This document shows, in pieces, positions 1-6,519 of a stretch of 41,116 nucleotides of DNA. The position numbers and the translations under genes are program-made. Under the pieces are notes generated by a model, which was not told the DNA's origin, did no database searches, and saw only the letters and a list, made by a program, of their open reading frames with translations. The DNA lies in NCBI GenBank assembly GCA_003599135.1, contig QZIV01000004.1, positions 1-41,116 of the forward strand, given 5' to 3'. Position 1 is the stretch's first letter, and the number at the start of each line of letters is the position of its first letter. The stretch comes from Candidatus Parcubacteria bacterium. GTDB lineage: Bacteria; Patescibacteriota; Minisyncoccia; UBA6257; 2-01-FULL-56-20.

Positions 1-530
1 TCTTTCCCCCAATGCTTGTAGGCCGCAATCACCCGCCCGAACTGCGTCCCCCAGTCGCCCAAGTAGTTCCATCGGACGACTTTGTACCCCAAAAATTCAT
101 GGATGTTCGAGATCGCGTCGCCGATGAATGTCGTCCGAAGATGTCCGGCATGGAGTTCCTTCGCGATGTTCGGCTGCGAATACTCGACGATGACTGTTTT
201 TCCTTTGCCCAACGGCTCTTTCCCGTGCTTCTCGCCTGCTTTTGCAATGCGTTTCAATTCGCTTTGGAGAACCTCTTTGCTCAACCAGAAGTTAACAAAC
301 CCGGGGCGCGCGGCCTCGACTCGTTCGAAGAGGTCTCGTGGGGCGGCCTTACCCAGTTCGCCAACAAGCTTTTCCGCCAAGGCCATCGGATCGGTTTTTC
401 TCTCTTTCGCGAGGCGGAGCGCGAGGTTCGTCGAGTAGTGCCCGTGGGCGTCGTGCTCCGGCACGAAGATGTCAAAAGAAACGCCTGCGTGGGCGATTTT
501 CTCGAGTATTTTCCGGAGTTTTTCTTTCAT
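1..530 (-). CDS. argS: Arginyl-tRNA synthetase, N-terminal part (cut by window edge)
   Basis: Charges tRNA-Arg with arginine in the cytoplasm. The reading frame starts at an ATG at 530 and runs leftward off the window, giving about 176 residues. The first ~90 residues match the N-terminal additional domain of ArgRS that grips the tRNA D-loop. They are followed by the class I signature HAGHLR (HIGH motif) in the context EYSQPNIAKELHAGHLR, then GDAISNIHEFLGY and NYLGDWGTQFG, which are family-typical. A -10-like TATAGT (complement of 543-548) lies 12 nt before the ATG. It diverges from smpB. The KMSKS loop and the anticodon-binding domain lie outside the window. Confidence 0.93.
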   Translation of the reverse strand, partial: MKEKLRKILEKIAHAGVSFDIFVPEHDAHGHYSTNLALRLAKERKTDPMALAEKLVGELGKAAPRDLFERVEAARPGFVNFWLSKEVLQSELKRIAKAGEKHGKEPLGKGKTVIVEYSQPNIAKELHAGHLRTTFIGDAISNIHEFLGYKVVRWNYLGDWGTQFGRVIAAYKHWGK

Positions 531-593
531 CTTTATTTCCTAACTATACCACAGGAAAGTGGCGCTCCGGCGCGGTTCGTATAAGATGAAATC

Positions 594-1034
594 GTGACAA
601 AACCATTGGCGGAAAATCGAAGGGCGCGATTCGACTACGAGATTTTAGAAACGCTCGAGGCCGGAATCGAACTCAAGGGACACGAAGTGAAAAGCGTGAA
701 AAGCGGCCGGCTTGGCATCGCCGGAAGCTACGCGGTTATTCGCGGCGGTGAAGCGTGGCTTTTGAATTCCCAAATTCCCCCGTATCAGCCGAAAAATACT
801 CCGCCCGACTACGACCCGACGCGGACAAGGCGGCTTCTCCTCCGGAGCGATGAAATCAAGCGGCTCGTGGGCGTCCTCAAGGAAAAATCGGTAACGCTTG
901 TCCCCTTGAACGCTCACCTCAAGCGAGGGATTGTAAAAATCGAGCTCGGCATTGGGAGATCCAAGAAAAAATCCGACAAACGAGAGGTTCTAAAAAAACG
1001 CGCCGCGGAGCGCGAGATGCGGCGCGTTGCTTGA
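594..1034 (+). CDS. smpB: SmpB, tmRNA-binding trans-translation protein
   Basis: Binds the tRNA-like domain of tmRNA and delivers it to stalled ribosomes. The 146-residue product has the family pattern: ENRRARFDYEILETLEAGIEL, then GHEVKSVKSGR, then SYAVIRGGEAWLLNSQI, a central LLLRSDEIKRL block, and LVPLNAHLKRG. It ends in a basic KKKSDKREVLKKRAAEREM tail, the part that enters the mRNA channel. Length is normal. The start is a GTG at 594. No Shine-Dalgarno is visible, and a TATAAG box at 580-585 ends 8 nt before it, so the mRNA may be leaderless. The tmRNA gene lies about 1 kb downstream on the same strand. Confidence 0.95.
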   Translation: MTKPLAENRRARFDYEILETLEAGIELKGHEVKSVKSGRLGIAGSYAVIRGGEAWLLNSQIPPYQPKNTPPDYDPTRTRRLLLRSDEIKRLVGVLKEKSVTLVPLNAHLKRGIVKIELGIGRSKKKSDKREVLKKRAAEREMRRVA

Positions 1035-1107
1035 CTTTCGGTTGGAGACATTGTAGAACCTCTCCAGAGTTTCTGAGCCACAATCCCACTCCACTTGAGA
1101 GGTGAAT

Positions 1108-1812
1108 ATGAAACGACTGCTGAGTTTCGCGCTGTCTCTGGTTTTGATTCTCGTCCCGGCCAGCACGGCCACTGCCTTTAAGGCCGAGTACAGCCGTGAC
1201 TTCGATGCGCCGGAGGAACCGGAGTTCCTGAGCTCTTCCTCACGCACGAGGTCGGCCGCCGCCGTTCCCTCGAAGAAACACCCGAAGTTCGTGCAGGAAA
1301 CGTTGCGACTTATGGCTTTCGGCGTGAACGGCGAAAACGATGGCCCGGGGCACGCTGCCGCCTGGGCATGGGGTACCTGCACTTACCGCATCACCGAGTC
1401 CCGGAGCAAGCCGTGCACGTGGGTCGCCTACACGAACTCCGAGGGACTTCTCCAGCTCGAACTTGACATCCAGATTTTCAGGTTCGACCGATCCGAGATC
1501 GAGAAAGTTCTCGATTCTCGCGGGAGGTCCTGGAAGATCTCCGTGTCCTACCCAACGCGGACGCCCGAGAGTTCAACGATTCTCCGCGGCGGACCGATCG
1601 GATGGGGTATCCCTATCCGTCAGCTGCAGAAGCCAGTAACCACGGTCATCGAGGCGTCAAACGACTGGCTCCGCAACGACGGTCCTTATCGGCACCTGGC
1701 AACGACCGTAAACTACGAGGCAACCTCGGAAGGAGTGCTGCCCACGGTGTTGGGCACGAAAAAAGAAGTCGTCTTCGACCGCGGCCGGGCGCTCCGCGAC
1801 ACCGTCCAGTAA
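1108..1812 (+). CDS. Secreted protein of unknown function, C-terminus probably truncated by an in-frame TAA
   Basis: The function is not recognised. The ATG at 1108 is preferred over the GTG at 1102 because a GAGAGG ribosome site lies 5 nt before it. Residues 1-25 form a classic Sec signal peptide: MKR, a hydrophobic LLSFALSLVLILVP core, then AST-ATA for cleavage. The mature part has a paired-Cys stretch (GTCTYR...KPCTWV) and is rich in beta-type sequence. The frame stops at a TAA at 1810-1812 but stays open and protein-like for 53 more codons to a TGA at 1972-1974, just before a strong terminator. This suggests that the visible stop is a recent mutation or a readthrough site. Confidence 0.72.
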   Translation: MKRLLSFALSLVLILVPASTATAFKAEYSRDFDAPEEPEFLSSSSRTRSAAAVPSKKHPKFVQETLRLMAFGVNGENDGPGHAAAWAWGTCTYRITESRSKPCTWVAYTNSEGLLQLELDIQIFRFDRSEIEKVLDSRGRSWKISVSYPTRTPESSTILRGGPIGWGIPIRQLQKPVTTVIEASNDWLRNDGPYRHLATTVNYEATSEGVLPTVLGTKKEVVFDRGRALRDTVQ

Positions 1813-1974
1813 ATCAACGAGAGGTTCTACTTTCTGCAGCTCAACGTCTCCGAATACTTTGTTCCACCGCCAGAGCCGAAGAAGGTTGTCGACTGCGGAG
1901 GCAGCGCAACCGACCGCCTCGCGAACATGATCCTCGTCTCAACAAGTGGTGGGTGCGAAGCCGTAAATCTTTGA
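1813..1974 (+). other. In-frame coding-like extension after the TAA of the secreted gene
   Basis: These 54 codons, including the final TGA, continue the frame of the preceding gene exactly. They read INERFYFLQLNVSEYFV, then PPPEPKKVVDCGGS, then DRLANMILVSTSGGCEAV. This is a beta-strand-like stretch, a proline linker and two more cysteines that could pair, as in the upstream part. A single C-to-T change (CAA to TAA) would explain the interruption. The terminator lies only ~22 nt after the TGA, which fits the TGA being the original gene end. Confidence 0.5.
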
Positions 1975-1996
1975 CGCCCACCAACAACCGCAACAA

Positions 1997-2047
1997 AAAG
2001 GGCCGCCTATCTCAAAACAGGGCGGCCCTTTGCATTTGATTTTTTAT
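1997..2047 (+). terminator. Rho-independent terminator of the secreted gene
   Basis: A perfect 11-bp stem (AAAGGGCCGCC at 1997-2007 with its complement at 2021-2031) is followed by a T-rich tail. The tail also carries the -35 box of the following ssrA promoter. Confidence 0.88.
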
Positions 2048-2064
2048 CGATTTTCGGGTATAAT
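2036..2064 (+). promoter_or_regulatory. Sigma70-type promoter of ssrA
   Basis: TTGATT at 2036-2041, a 17-nt spacer and a perfect TATAAT at 2059-2064 place the start of transcription near 2072-2073, exactly where the mature tmRNA acceptor stem begins. The -35 box is embedded in the T-tail of the upstream terminator. Confidence 0.85.
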
Positions 2065-2072
2065 GTGGCCTC

Positions 2073-2389
2073 GGGGATGAAAGGCTTCGATGGAGATGCG
2101 TCGTGAACTGGCGAGCCGAGCGCAACCTCGATAACTTGCACAATTCATAACTGCTAACCAAAAAGTTGCAGCTCCGGCATTCGCTTACGCGTAAACCGGA
2201 GGATCGGTTGATCTGGGCCTCTTAGATCAGTTCCGGTCTTATATAAGGAGGCTAAGGAGTCGCCGATGATTCTAGGCGGTTCACAAAAATCAAGAATCGT
2301 TTCGTCCTGAGAGTAATCGAAGGGCTACGCTCGTAGAAGGTTCTCTGATAGCATCTTCAGACGCGAGTTCAAATCTCGCCATCTCCACC
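2073..2389 (+). ncRNA. ssrA: Transfer-messenger RNA (tmRNA)
   Basis: Rescues stalled ribosomes with SmpB and tags the unfinished protein for proteolysis. The 5' end GGGGATG pairs over 7 bp (one G-U) with CATCTCC at 2380-2386. The T-arm is GCGAG-TTCAAAT-CTCGC, next to the 3' end. The discriminator A is followed by CC and then G, so the terminal A of CCA must be added. The tag frame most likely resumes at GCT 2153 and ends at TAA 2192-2194, giving ANQKVAAPAFAYA, with a small hydrophobic end as in other tags. Length is about 317 nt, normal for one-piece tmRNA. The exact resume codon is inferred. Confidence 0.93.
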
Positions 2390-2408
2390 GAATAGGAGAG
2401 TAACGGAC

Positions 2409-2576
2409 ATGGGATCATTCGACCTAACAATTCTTGTCCTAAACGTCATCAACGCCCTTATAGCGAAGGGCTTCTTGACTGTCCACGAAGCGAAAAAAAT
2501 TATTAAGAACTCACTCCCCCCAACTATGTCCGAAAAAGAGAAAGACGACTTTACTAACTCTATCTTCGGAAAGTAA
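2409..2576 (+). CDS. Small 55-aa protein, unknown function
   Basis: The function is not recognised. The frame begins at an ATG preceded by GGAGAG about 8 nt upstream. Its stop lies 2 nt before the next ATG, so the two genes are probably translated together. The sequence starts with a hydrophobic MGSFDLTILVLNVINALIAK stretch and continues as a charged helix with TVHEAKKIIK, then a PPTMSEKEKDDF turn. It could be a short helical hairpin that packs against, or regulates, its membrane-bound neighbour. It lies 19 nt after the tmRNA 3' end and may share its transcript. Confidence 0.6.
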   Translation: MGSFDLTILVLNVINALIAKGFLTVHEAKKIIKNSLPPTMSEKEKDDFTNSIFGK

Positions 2577-2578
2577 GG

Positions 2579-3130
2579 ATGCCCGAATCCGGCCAGATAA
2601 ACTTAAATAAAGTTAAGGCGACCTACTCGATAGGAGATATTGAGCTGGTAGATAGGCGGGACCTCGAGAGCGCAAACGAAAGCAGGTTCTACGGGGAAAT
2701 CGGGTTTGCTATAGGCCTGACGTTTCTAGGAAATCTCTTTGGCAACTTCAACTGGCCAATGCTTGCAGCTACCGGCGCCTTTATTGCCTTCGGGTCTCTA
2801 ATGTTCTGGAGGTTTAAGCACAAAAACGAGAAAATCAACCAGAAAATAAGTTCAGGAGGTGGTGACGGAGACGCCAGCTTGCAGCAGAAGATAATGAACC
2901 TTCTTTACGAGAAAACGACCCTCACGATAGAGGAAATTATGGGCGCATTCAAGCTAGACTACGCTTCAGCAAAAATTATACTTCGCAGGTTAGTAAGTTC
3001 TTACTTGGTAAAGTTCAGTAAAGAACCTGACGAGAAAACCTATTTCTTCGTTTATGAGAAAGAGGGGGAATTTCGATCCTCTCGTCCGAAGCAGAAGTCA
3101 AAATTTGAAATCGAGGATTTACCCTTCTAA
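2579..3130 (+). CDS. Membrane-anchored winged-helix protein, unknown function
   Basis: This 183-residue protein has a charged N-terminal region (about 1-40). Two adjacent hydrophobic segments follow (about 45-58, FAIGLTFLGNLFG, and 63-79, MLAATGAFIAFGSLMFW). After a basic RFKHKNEK border and a Gly-rich linker, residues ~100-155 look like a winged helix. It reads LLYEKTTLTIEEIMGAF, then DYASAKIILRRLV as the recognition helix, then a wing VKFSKEPDEKTYFFV. A basic tail ends the protein. This is the layout of a membrane-tethered DNA-binding or protein-interaction factor. It is coupled to the 55-aa gene by a 2-nt gap. Its target is unknown. Confidence 0.7.
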   Translation: MPESGQINLNKVKATYSIGDIELVDRRDLESANESRFYGEIGFAIGLTFLGNLFGNFNWPMLAATGAFIAFGSLMFWRFKHKNEKINQKISSGGGDGDASLQQKIMNLLYEKTTLTIEEIMGAFKLDYASAKIILRRLVSSYLVKFSKEPDEKTYFFVYEKEGEFRSSRPKQKSKFEIEDLPF

Positions 3131-3213
3131 CCGGACCGTGCAGACAACAAAGTAATCGCTCCCAGAAACCGAGTTTTATCAATGATTCCTGTTCTAGCGA
3201 GTAGGGTATAAGC

Positions 3214-3219
3214 TATAAT
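3214..3219 (+). promoter_or_regulatory. Candidate -10 box for the small membrane-protein gene
   Basis: A perfect TATAAT lies about 55 nt before the ATG at 3275. No good -35 hexamer is visible at the expected distance. It marks the start of a new transcription unit after the winged-helix gene. Confidence 0.4.
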
Positions 3220-3274
3220 AGTAGCCTACGGGCGAGAAGCGGTTTTTGCTCCTTCTGTTAGTCTTTGTTCCAGA

Positions 3275-3535
3275 ATGACACTGCGTAAACTAATCCTAAT
3301 AACTGGTGCTTCCCTTATTGTCTTAAGACTTGTTTTCCCTGTTATGCACGAGTTTCGCGACGGAGAAGAGTACCAAGTTTTTCACTTTGGAGCGGAAAGG
3401 AGCTTTGAAGTGCTCTCCGAAGGATGTGATTGGGGTTGCCGAATGGATATGACTAGGACCCTGTTTCAAGTTGTCGCAATAGCGACTGGCACCGGAGCTC
3501 TTTTCCTTGCGACGAGGAAAAAACCTCTGGAATAG
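3275..3535 (+). CDS. Small two-helix membrane protein, unknown function
   Basis: The 86-residue product has a first hydrophobic segment at about residues 4-24 (LRKLILITGASLIVLRLVF) and a second near 62-78 (LFQVVAIATGTGALFLA), ending in a basic RKKPLE tail. Between them lies an extracytoplasmic loop with two cysteines in SEGCDWGCRMD that could form a disulfide or a small metal site. No family is recognised. No ribosome site is obvious. The stop codon sits inside a small hairpin (GAATAG 3530-3535 with CTATTC 3542-3547) that may weakly terminate transcription. Confidence 0.5.
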   Translation: MTLRKLILITGASLIVLRLVFPVMHEFRDGEEYQVFHFGAERSFEVLSEGCDWGCRMDMTRTLFQVVAIATGTGALFLATRKKPLE

Positions 3536-3625
3536 CTTCGCCTATTCTCAAATTAATTTCACAACCGATTCGCAATTAAGGTTGGGGCTTCCGTGACTAA
3601 AACCTCTTTTCGCGTGCGTTATCGG

Positions 3626-4357
3626 CTAGGCGATAACTTTCCACATGAAGTCAAAAATTGTTTGCATAAAGCTTGTGATTTCTTTTGAGAAAATCTCTGT
3701 TGCGGTGTGCTCTTTTCGGTAACTTATGAAAATAGTTCTGTCGGACAGAATATAGCAGCCGGCAGAAAAACGCAGGGTTGAGAAGGCGGGAGGAAGAAGT
3801 TTTACTTCGGAAAGGGTTTTCTCCTGTTCGCGCTTCCTCTGTTCTGCTACATTCGAAGTTTCCATAATAAGCCGAGTGCGAATCCCCTTCTCCGCCCGTC
3901 TCTTTTTATAGCGATTAAAGTATTTCGGATTCATCTGCAACCAGTCCTGCTCGGAGCAGATGATGTCGTAACTTGAGAGTTTTTTGATGTCTAAAATAGA
4001 TTCGTAAAGCTCCTCCAGCGCATCTTCTCCTTCGTATATCCGAACGTAGGAAGATCTCGTGGCAGTACGGAATTGTTGGGTGAGTTCGGGGAGCAACTCC
4101 TTGATTTGTTCTCTTTTGCTTTCGATGTCCCGGAGGAGATTTTTGGGGTCGTGAGGGGCGAACCGGAGAACACCTCCTTTCTCCTGCTTAAATATCAAAT
4201 TTTTCTGTATAAGGCCGTCGAGGAGATCGTAAACGCTGGTTCTATCGATTTTTGTGACCGAACTCAACTCCTTGGCCATCGCCACGCCAAAGCCAAGCAA
4301 CGCAAGGTATACCTCGTTTTCTTTCCTTGATAGGCCTAGAAACGATAGATCGGTCAT
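3626..4357 (-). CDS. TrmB-family transcriptional regulator
   Basis: A DNA-binding regulator of the TrmB family, best known in archaea and common in Parcubacteria. Residues ~1-70 form the winged helix: LSFLGLSRKENEVYLALL, then AKELSSVTKIDRTSVYDLLDGL as the helix-turn-helix, then a wing with KGGVLRFAPHDPKNLL. A coiled segment (~75-95, IESKREQIKELLPEL) follows, then the ligand-sensing phospholipase D-like domain with YEGEDALEELYESIL and GIRTRLIMET. Length (243) is typical. The ligand is unknown. The upstream gap holds the palindrome ACTTAAGT at 4395-4402, a possible self-operator. It faces away from an orphan gene at 4519, which may be its target. Confidence 0.85.
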   Translation of the reverse strand: MTDLSFLGLSRKENEVYLALLGFGVAMAKELSSVTKIDRTSVYDLLDGLIQKNLIFKQEKGGVLRFAPHDPKNLLRDIESKREQIKELLPELTQQFRTATRSSYVRIYEGEDALEELYESILDIKKLSSYDIICSEQDWLQMNPKYFNRYKKRRAEKGIRTRLIMETSNVAEQRKREQEKTLSEVKLLPPAFSTLRFSAGCYILSDRTIFISYRKEHTATEIFSKEITSFMQTIFDFMWKVIA

Positions 4358-4394
4358 ATTTGTGGATGCTTTTCGACAAAAAGTGACATAGGAA

Positions 4395-4402
4395 ACTTAA
4401 GT
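4395..4402. promoter_or_regulatory. Candidate operator palindrome between trmB-like and orphan gene
   Basis: ACTTAAGT is a perfect 8-bp palindrome inside the near-palindrome AAACTTAAGTAAA, in the 161-nt divergent gap. Its location 38 nt before the TrmB start codon suits an operator. This is position-based inference only. Confidence 0.25.
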
Positions 4403-4518
4403 AAAATCAATACTTTCTTAGCGATATTAAACCAAAAAATAAACTTTTGTCAACTTTACTCCCACAATCTTCTATTCTTTGCGCCAGAACCTGAAACAAC
4501 TACAAAATTGGAGGCTTT

Positions 4519-5205
4519 ATGAAGCTGTTGCACGGAATCACGGCCCCGGCCGGCGAAGGAACAGTTCTCGAAGTTCATCTCGACTTGGAGCGCACTACGC
4601 CTGTTTTCGATAGCTGGCTCGGTAGTGTTGGGTTCGAGGGCGATCCGTTCACGATCTTCTACCCAGCGTGGTGCACACGACACATGACTGGAAGGATGCG
4701 TACCCGCAAAGAAGATCTTGCGATAATCCTTCCGGAAGTGAATGCGCTCATTGCGAACGCGATGAAAGAAGCGAAATCTCACGGGATTGACCTTTACTCG
4801 GAGGTCGAACTCGTCCGCGATATCAAGCGCTTCTCACCACCGGAATCTCGGCATTCGGACGCGGTCCTCGACAGCCTTTGTTTTTCTTCTACGGGCCGAT
4901 TCGGGACCGCAAAAGCCGATGTGCATGTTGAGTTCCCGAGCGGCGAGGTTTCTCCGGAAGTTCGCGAATATCTTACGGGAAAGAAGTTCTACTGGGTGGC
5001 GACTCCACCGAGTGCTCATTTCCCTGCAGAGGAAATCGCGACTCTTCAGACCTCTACCTACAAGGCCGCGGAAGAAGTCTATCGCCTTCTTTCCGCAAAA
5101 CCGCTCCGAGGCTGCACCGCCATCCACCTCGAGCAGAAACTGTCCATGGCAGCCACGAGAGCCGGCCTTCCCATGCCAGAGACCATCGAGGTAACTGGCT
5201 GGTAG
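4519..5205 (+). CDS. Orphan 228-aa cytoplasmic protein
   Basis: The function is not recognised. The start is well supported by GGAGGC 6 nt before the ATG. No signal peptide or membrane segment is seen. The sequence begins KLLHGITAPAGEGTVLEVHL, has a mid-region with a helical KEDLAIILPEVNALIANAM, a beta-rich FGTAKADVHVEFPSGEV, and ends with RGCTAIHLEQKLSMAATRAG before a PMPETIEV tail. It looks like an alpha/beta fold of normal composition. It is a single-gene unit with its own terminator and diverges from the TrmB-family regulator. The pairing suggests regulation by TrmB, but this is inferred from position only. Confidence 0.7.
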   Translation: MKLLHGITAPAGEGTVLEVHLDLERTTPVFDSWLGSVGFEGDPFTIFYPAWCTRHMTGRMRTRKEDLAIILPEVNALIANAMKEAKSHGIDLYSEVELVRDIKRFSPPESRHSDAVLDSLCFSSTGRFGTAKADVHVEFPSGEVSPEVREYLTGKKFYWVATPPSAHFPAEEIATLQTSTYKAAEEVYRLLSAKPLRGCTAIHLEQKLSMAATRAGLPMPETIEVTGW

Positions 5206-5212
5206 GCACAAC

Positions 5213-5258
5213 AAGGGCTCGGTACGGAGAAAACTTTCCGTGTCCGGGCCTTTTTTTC
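5213..5258 (+). terminator. Rho-independent terminator
   Basis: An imperfect long hairpin (AAGGGCTCGGTACGGA paired with TCCGTGTCCGGGCCTT) is followed by a run of seven or more T residues, directly after the orphan gene. Confidence 0.85.
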
Positions 5259-5304
5259 TTGCTAATGGGAATCGGCAGTGCGAGTCGTAGAGCGGTGCAA
5301 ATTC

Positions 5305-5341
5305 AAAGCCCTCCGTTCGCTTGCGCTACTAGGAGGGCCTT
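5305..5341 (-). terminator. Candidate terminator of the small leftward gene
   Basis: AAAGCCCTCC at 5305-5314 pairs with GGAGGGCCTT at 5332-5341 with one mismatch. On the minus strand the hairpin is followed by TTTGAATTTG. It lies 28 nt after the stop of the 79-aa gene. The T-tract is weak. Confidence 0.5.
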
Positions 5342-5369
5342 GCCTTATTGTCGGGCGGCTTGGGCCGCG

Positions 5370-5609
5370 TCACCACCACCGTCGCCAGTCGGGCTGAGGC
5401 CAGCTTGCAGCTATCCGCCGCCGGCCTCCCCGTTCCATGTCCGCGATGATTGTCCCGGCCTCGTGCGCCTGCCGCGCCCGAAGTTGTTGAATGGTTATAC
5501 CAAGCCGTTCCGCCGCAGCCGCTTCAGCTAGGGCATTTTCGGCCTGGCGGGCCCGCTTCCGGAGTGCTGAACGCTGTTGCCCTCCGTGGACGACCGAAGA
5601 ATGTTGCAT
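5370..5609 (-). CDS. Small basic helical protein, unknown function (79 aa)
   Basis: An ATG at 5609 is preferred because a full AGGAGG ribosome site ends 5 nt before it. The product is mostly one long helix, with RSALRKRARQAENALAEAA and ERLGITIQQLRARQAHEAG, followed by a basic, Trp-ending tail (PQPDWRRWW). Both the ITIQQLRARQ stretch and the net positive charge would suit nucleic-acid binding, but no family is recognised. It diverges from the receiver-like gene at 5752 across a gap holding a 9-bp inverted repeat. A hairpin follows its stop. The reverse strand also has an open frame here, which looks like a shadow. Confidence 0.5.
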   Translation of the reverse strand: MQHSSVVHGGQQRSALRKRARQAENALAEAAAAERLGITIQQLRARQAHEAGTIIADMERGGRRRIAASWPQPDWRRWW

Positions 5610-5664
5610 GACCACCTCCTCTCAGGGCATTAAACAATACGCCATCTTCGTTTGCAAGCTTGGC

Positions 5665-5691
5665 GACAAAGCCGCCACGCGGGGCTTTGTC
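5665..5691. promoter_or_regulatory. Inverted repeat in a divergent promoter region
   Basis: GACAAAGCC at 5665-5673 and GGCTTTGTC at 5683-5691 are perfect 9-bp inverted arms with a 9-nt centre. They lie between the divergent 79-aa gene and the receiver-like gene, 10 nt before a perfect TATAAT at 5702-5707. No T-run follows, so an operator is more likely than a terminator. Confidence 0.5.
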
Positions 5692-5751
5692 ACTAAAGAG
5701 TTATAATAAAGACAGCTGCTCCACAAGCATTTCGGGGCGCGGGGAGGCATT

Positions 5752-6096
5752 ATGGATCGCCGTCCGTTGGTTCTTCTCTGTTCGAGTCCTCGTCAGTTTT
5801 CCCTACACGATACGACGCGTTCGGTAGCGGGGGAAAAAATTGCATTCTTGAGCGCTCTTGGCGCTTCGGAAGCTTTTCTTCTCATGCGCCAGTTTACCTT
5901 CGCGGCGATTATCTTCAGGCCGGGCCCGGAGTTCGGCGCCGTGTTCCTGGCACAAGCCCTAAAACTTTCGGGCAAAACGCCGCTCATCGGAGTTGCGTAT
6001 ACCCCCGAAGAGCGTCAGGTGCTTGCGGACGTAACGACGAATCTCGTCTGCGAGTGCGGGCGCATAGCCGAAGCCCTCGCAACAATCGCCGCGTAA
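5752..6096 (+). CDS. Receiver-like (CheY-fold) domain protein lacking the phosphoacceptor
   Basis: The single-domain 114-residue protein follows the alternating strand-helix plan of response-regulator receivers. Strand 1 is RPLVLLCSSP. A helix and loop region with LSALGASEAFLLM follows. Strand 3 is FAAIIFRPGPEFGAVFLAQAL, strand 4 KTPLIGVAYTPEE, and the final helix AEALATIA. The acidic pair after strand 1 is replaced by SS, and the phospho-Asp after strand 3 by an R-P-G stretch, so phosphorylation seems impossible. It may act as a protein-docking pseudo-receiver. The start has a GGGAGG site 5 nt upstream, and a TATAAT lies 45 nt upstream. The assignment is by pattern and remains tentative. Confidence 0.6.
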   Translation: MDRRPLVLLCSSPRQFSLHDTTRSVAGEKIAFLSALGASEAFLLMRQFTFAAIIFRPGPEFGAVFLAQALKLSGKTPLIGVAYTPEERQVLADVTTNLVCECGRIAEALATIAA

Positions 6097-6131
6097 ACGC
6101 AGTTTGACTTTTTCGGTCCGGAGGAACGCCC

Positions 6132-6344
6132 ATGGAAAGATATAGCTGCATAGATGTCCAGACAAACGCCGGAAGAACCACCATCAGCCGGCTCGAGAAG
6201 GGACGGCGACTGTGGCTCACGAAAGGAGGGATTTGGTCGCATTTTCCCGACGAAGCGGATGTATTCTCGGATCCCGAGTCCGCGGAAGAGGTTGTCGAAC
6301 AGCTCGTCCACAACCAAACCGCGGCACCTGTATCCGCTCGCTGA
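6132..6344 (+). CDS. Small 70-aa protein, unknown function
   Basis: The start is supported by GGAGG 7 nt before the ATG. The product has a short beta-rich front (YSCIDVQTNAGRTTISRLEKG), a tryptophan-containing middle (RLWLTKGGIWSHFPDEADVF) and an acidic helix (DPESAEEVVEQLV). No signal peptide or membrane segment is present. It begins 35 nt after the receiver-like gene and is followed by one terminator, so the two are probably one operon. A role as partner of the receiver-like protein is possible but only inferred from position. Confidence 0.6.
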   Translation: MERYSCIDVQTNAGRTTISRLEKGRRLWLTKGGIWSHFPDEADVFSDPESAEEVVEQLVHNQTAAPVSAR

Positions 6345-6365
6345 CTCCCGCGTCGGGCAAAAACC

Positions 6366-6399
6366 AAAGAGCAGGACGACGTCGTCCTGCTCTTTTCCT
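6366..6399. terminator. Perfect 30-nt palindromic terminator
   Basis: AAAGAGCAGGACGAC at 6366-6380 is followed immediately by its exact reverse complement at 6381-6395, then TTCC. With a minimal loop the stem is about 13 bp. Being symmetric, it could work in both directions. Confidence 0.85.
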
Positions 6400-6519
6400 T
6401 TTCAGTCGGCTTATTTCCCGCGCGCACTATCCCGGCTTAAGCCCTAAACTAAAACATTTTTGTGCTAATCTTATATTAGTTCGAGGCTTACAATCGAGAT
6501 TACGATTAAGGAGGCTCCG

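Noticed and set aside
3593-3650. GTTATCG/CGATAAC hairpin at the TrmB-like gene end as a terminator
   Set aside because: A 7-bp stem without a T-run on the gene's strand; too weak to list.
4519-5205. Orphan 228-aa protein as a SAVED or 2H-phosphoesterase-like domain
   Set aside because: A loose likeness in the last 40 residues (CTAIHLEQKLSMA) only; no catalytic motif or defence neighbours support it.
5259-5531. 90-codon plus-strand frame over the 79-aa gene
   Set aside because: It begins within the terminator of the preceding gene, has no ribosome site, and is Pro/Arg-rich as expected for a shadow.
6467-6481. CTAAT-5-ATTAG inverted repeat at the desaturase promoter as an operator
   Set aside because: Arms are only 5 bp and AT-rich and coincide with the -10 region, so chance is a sufficient explanation.
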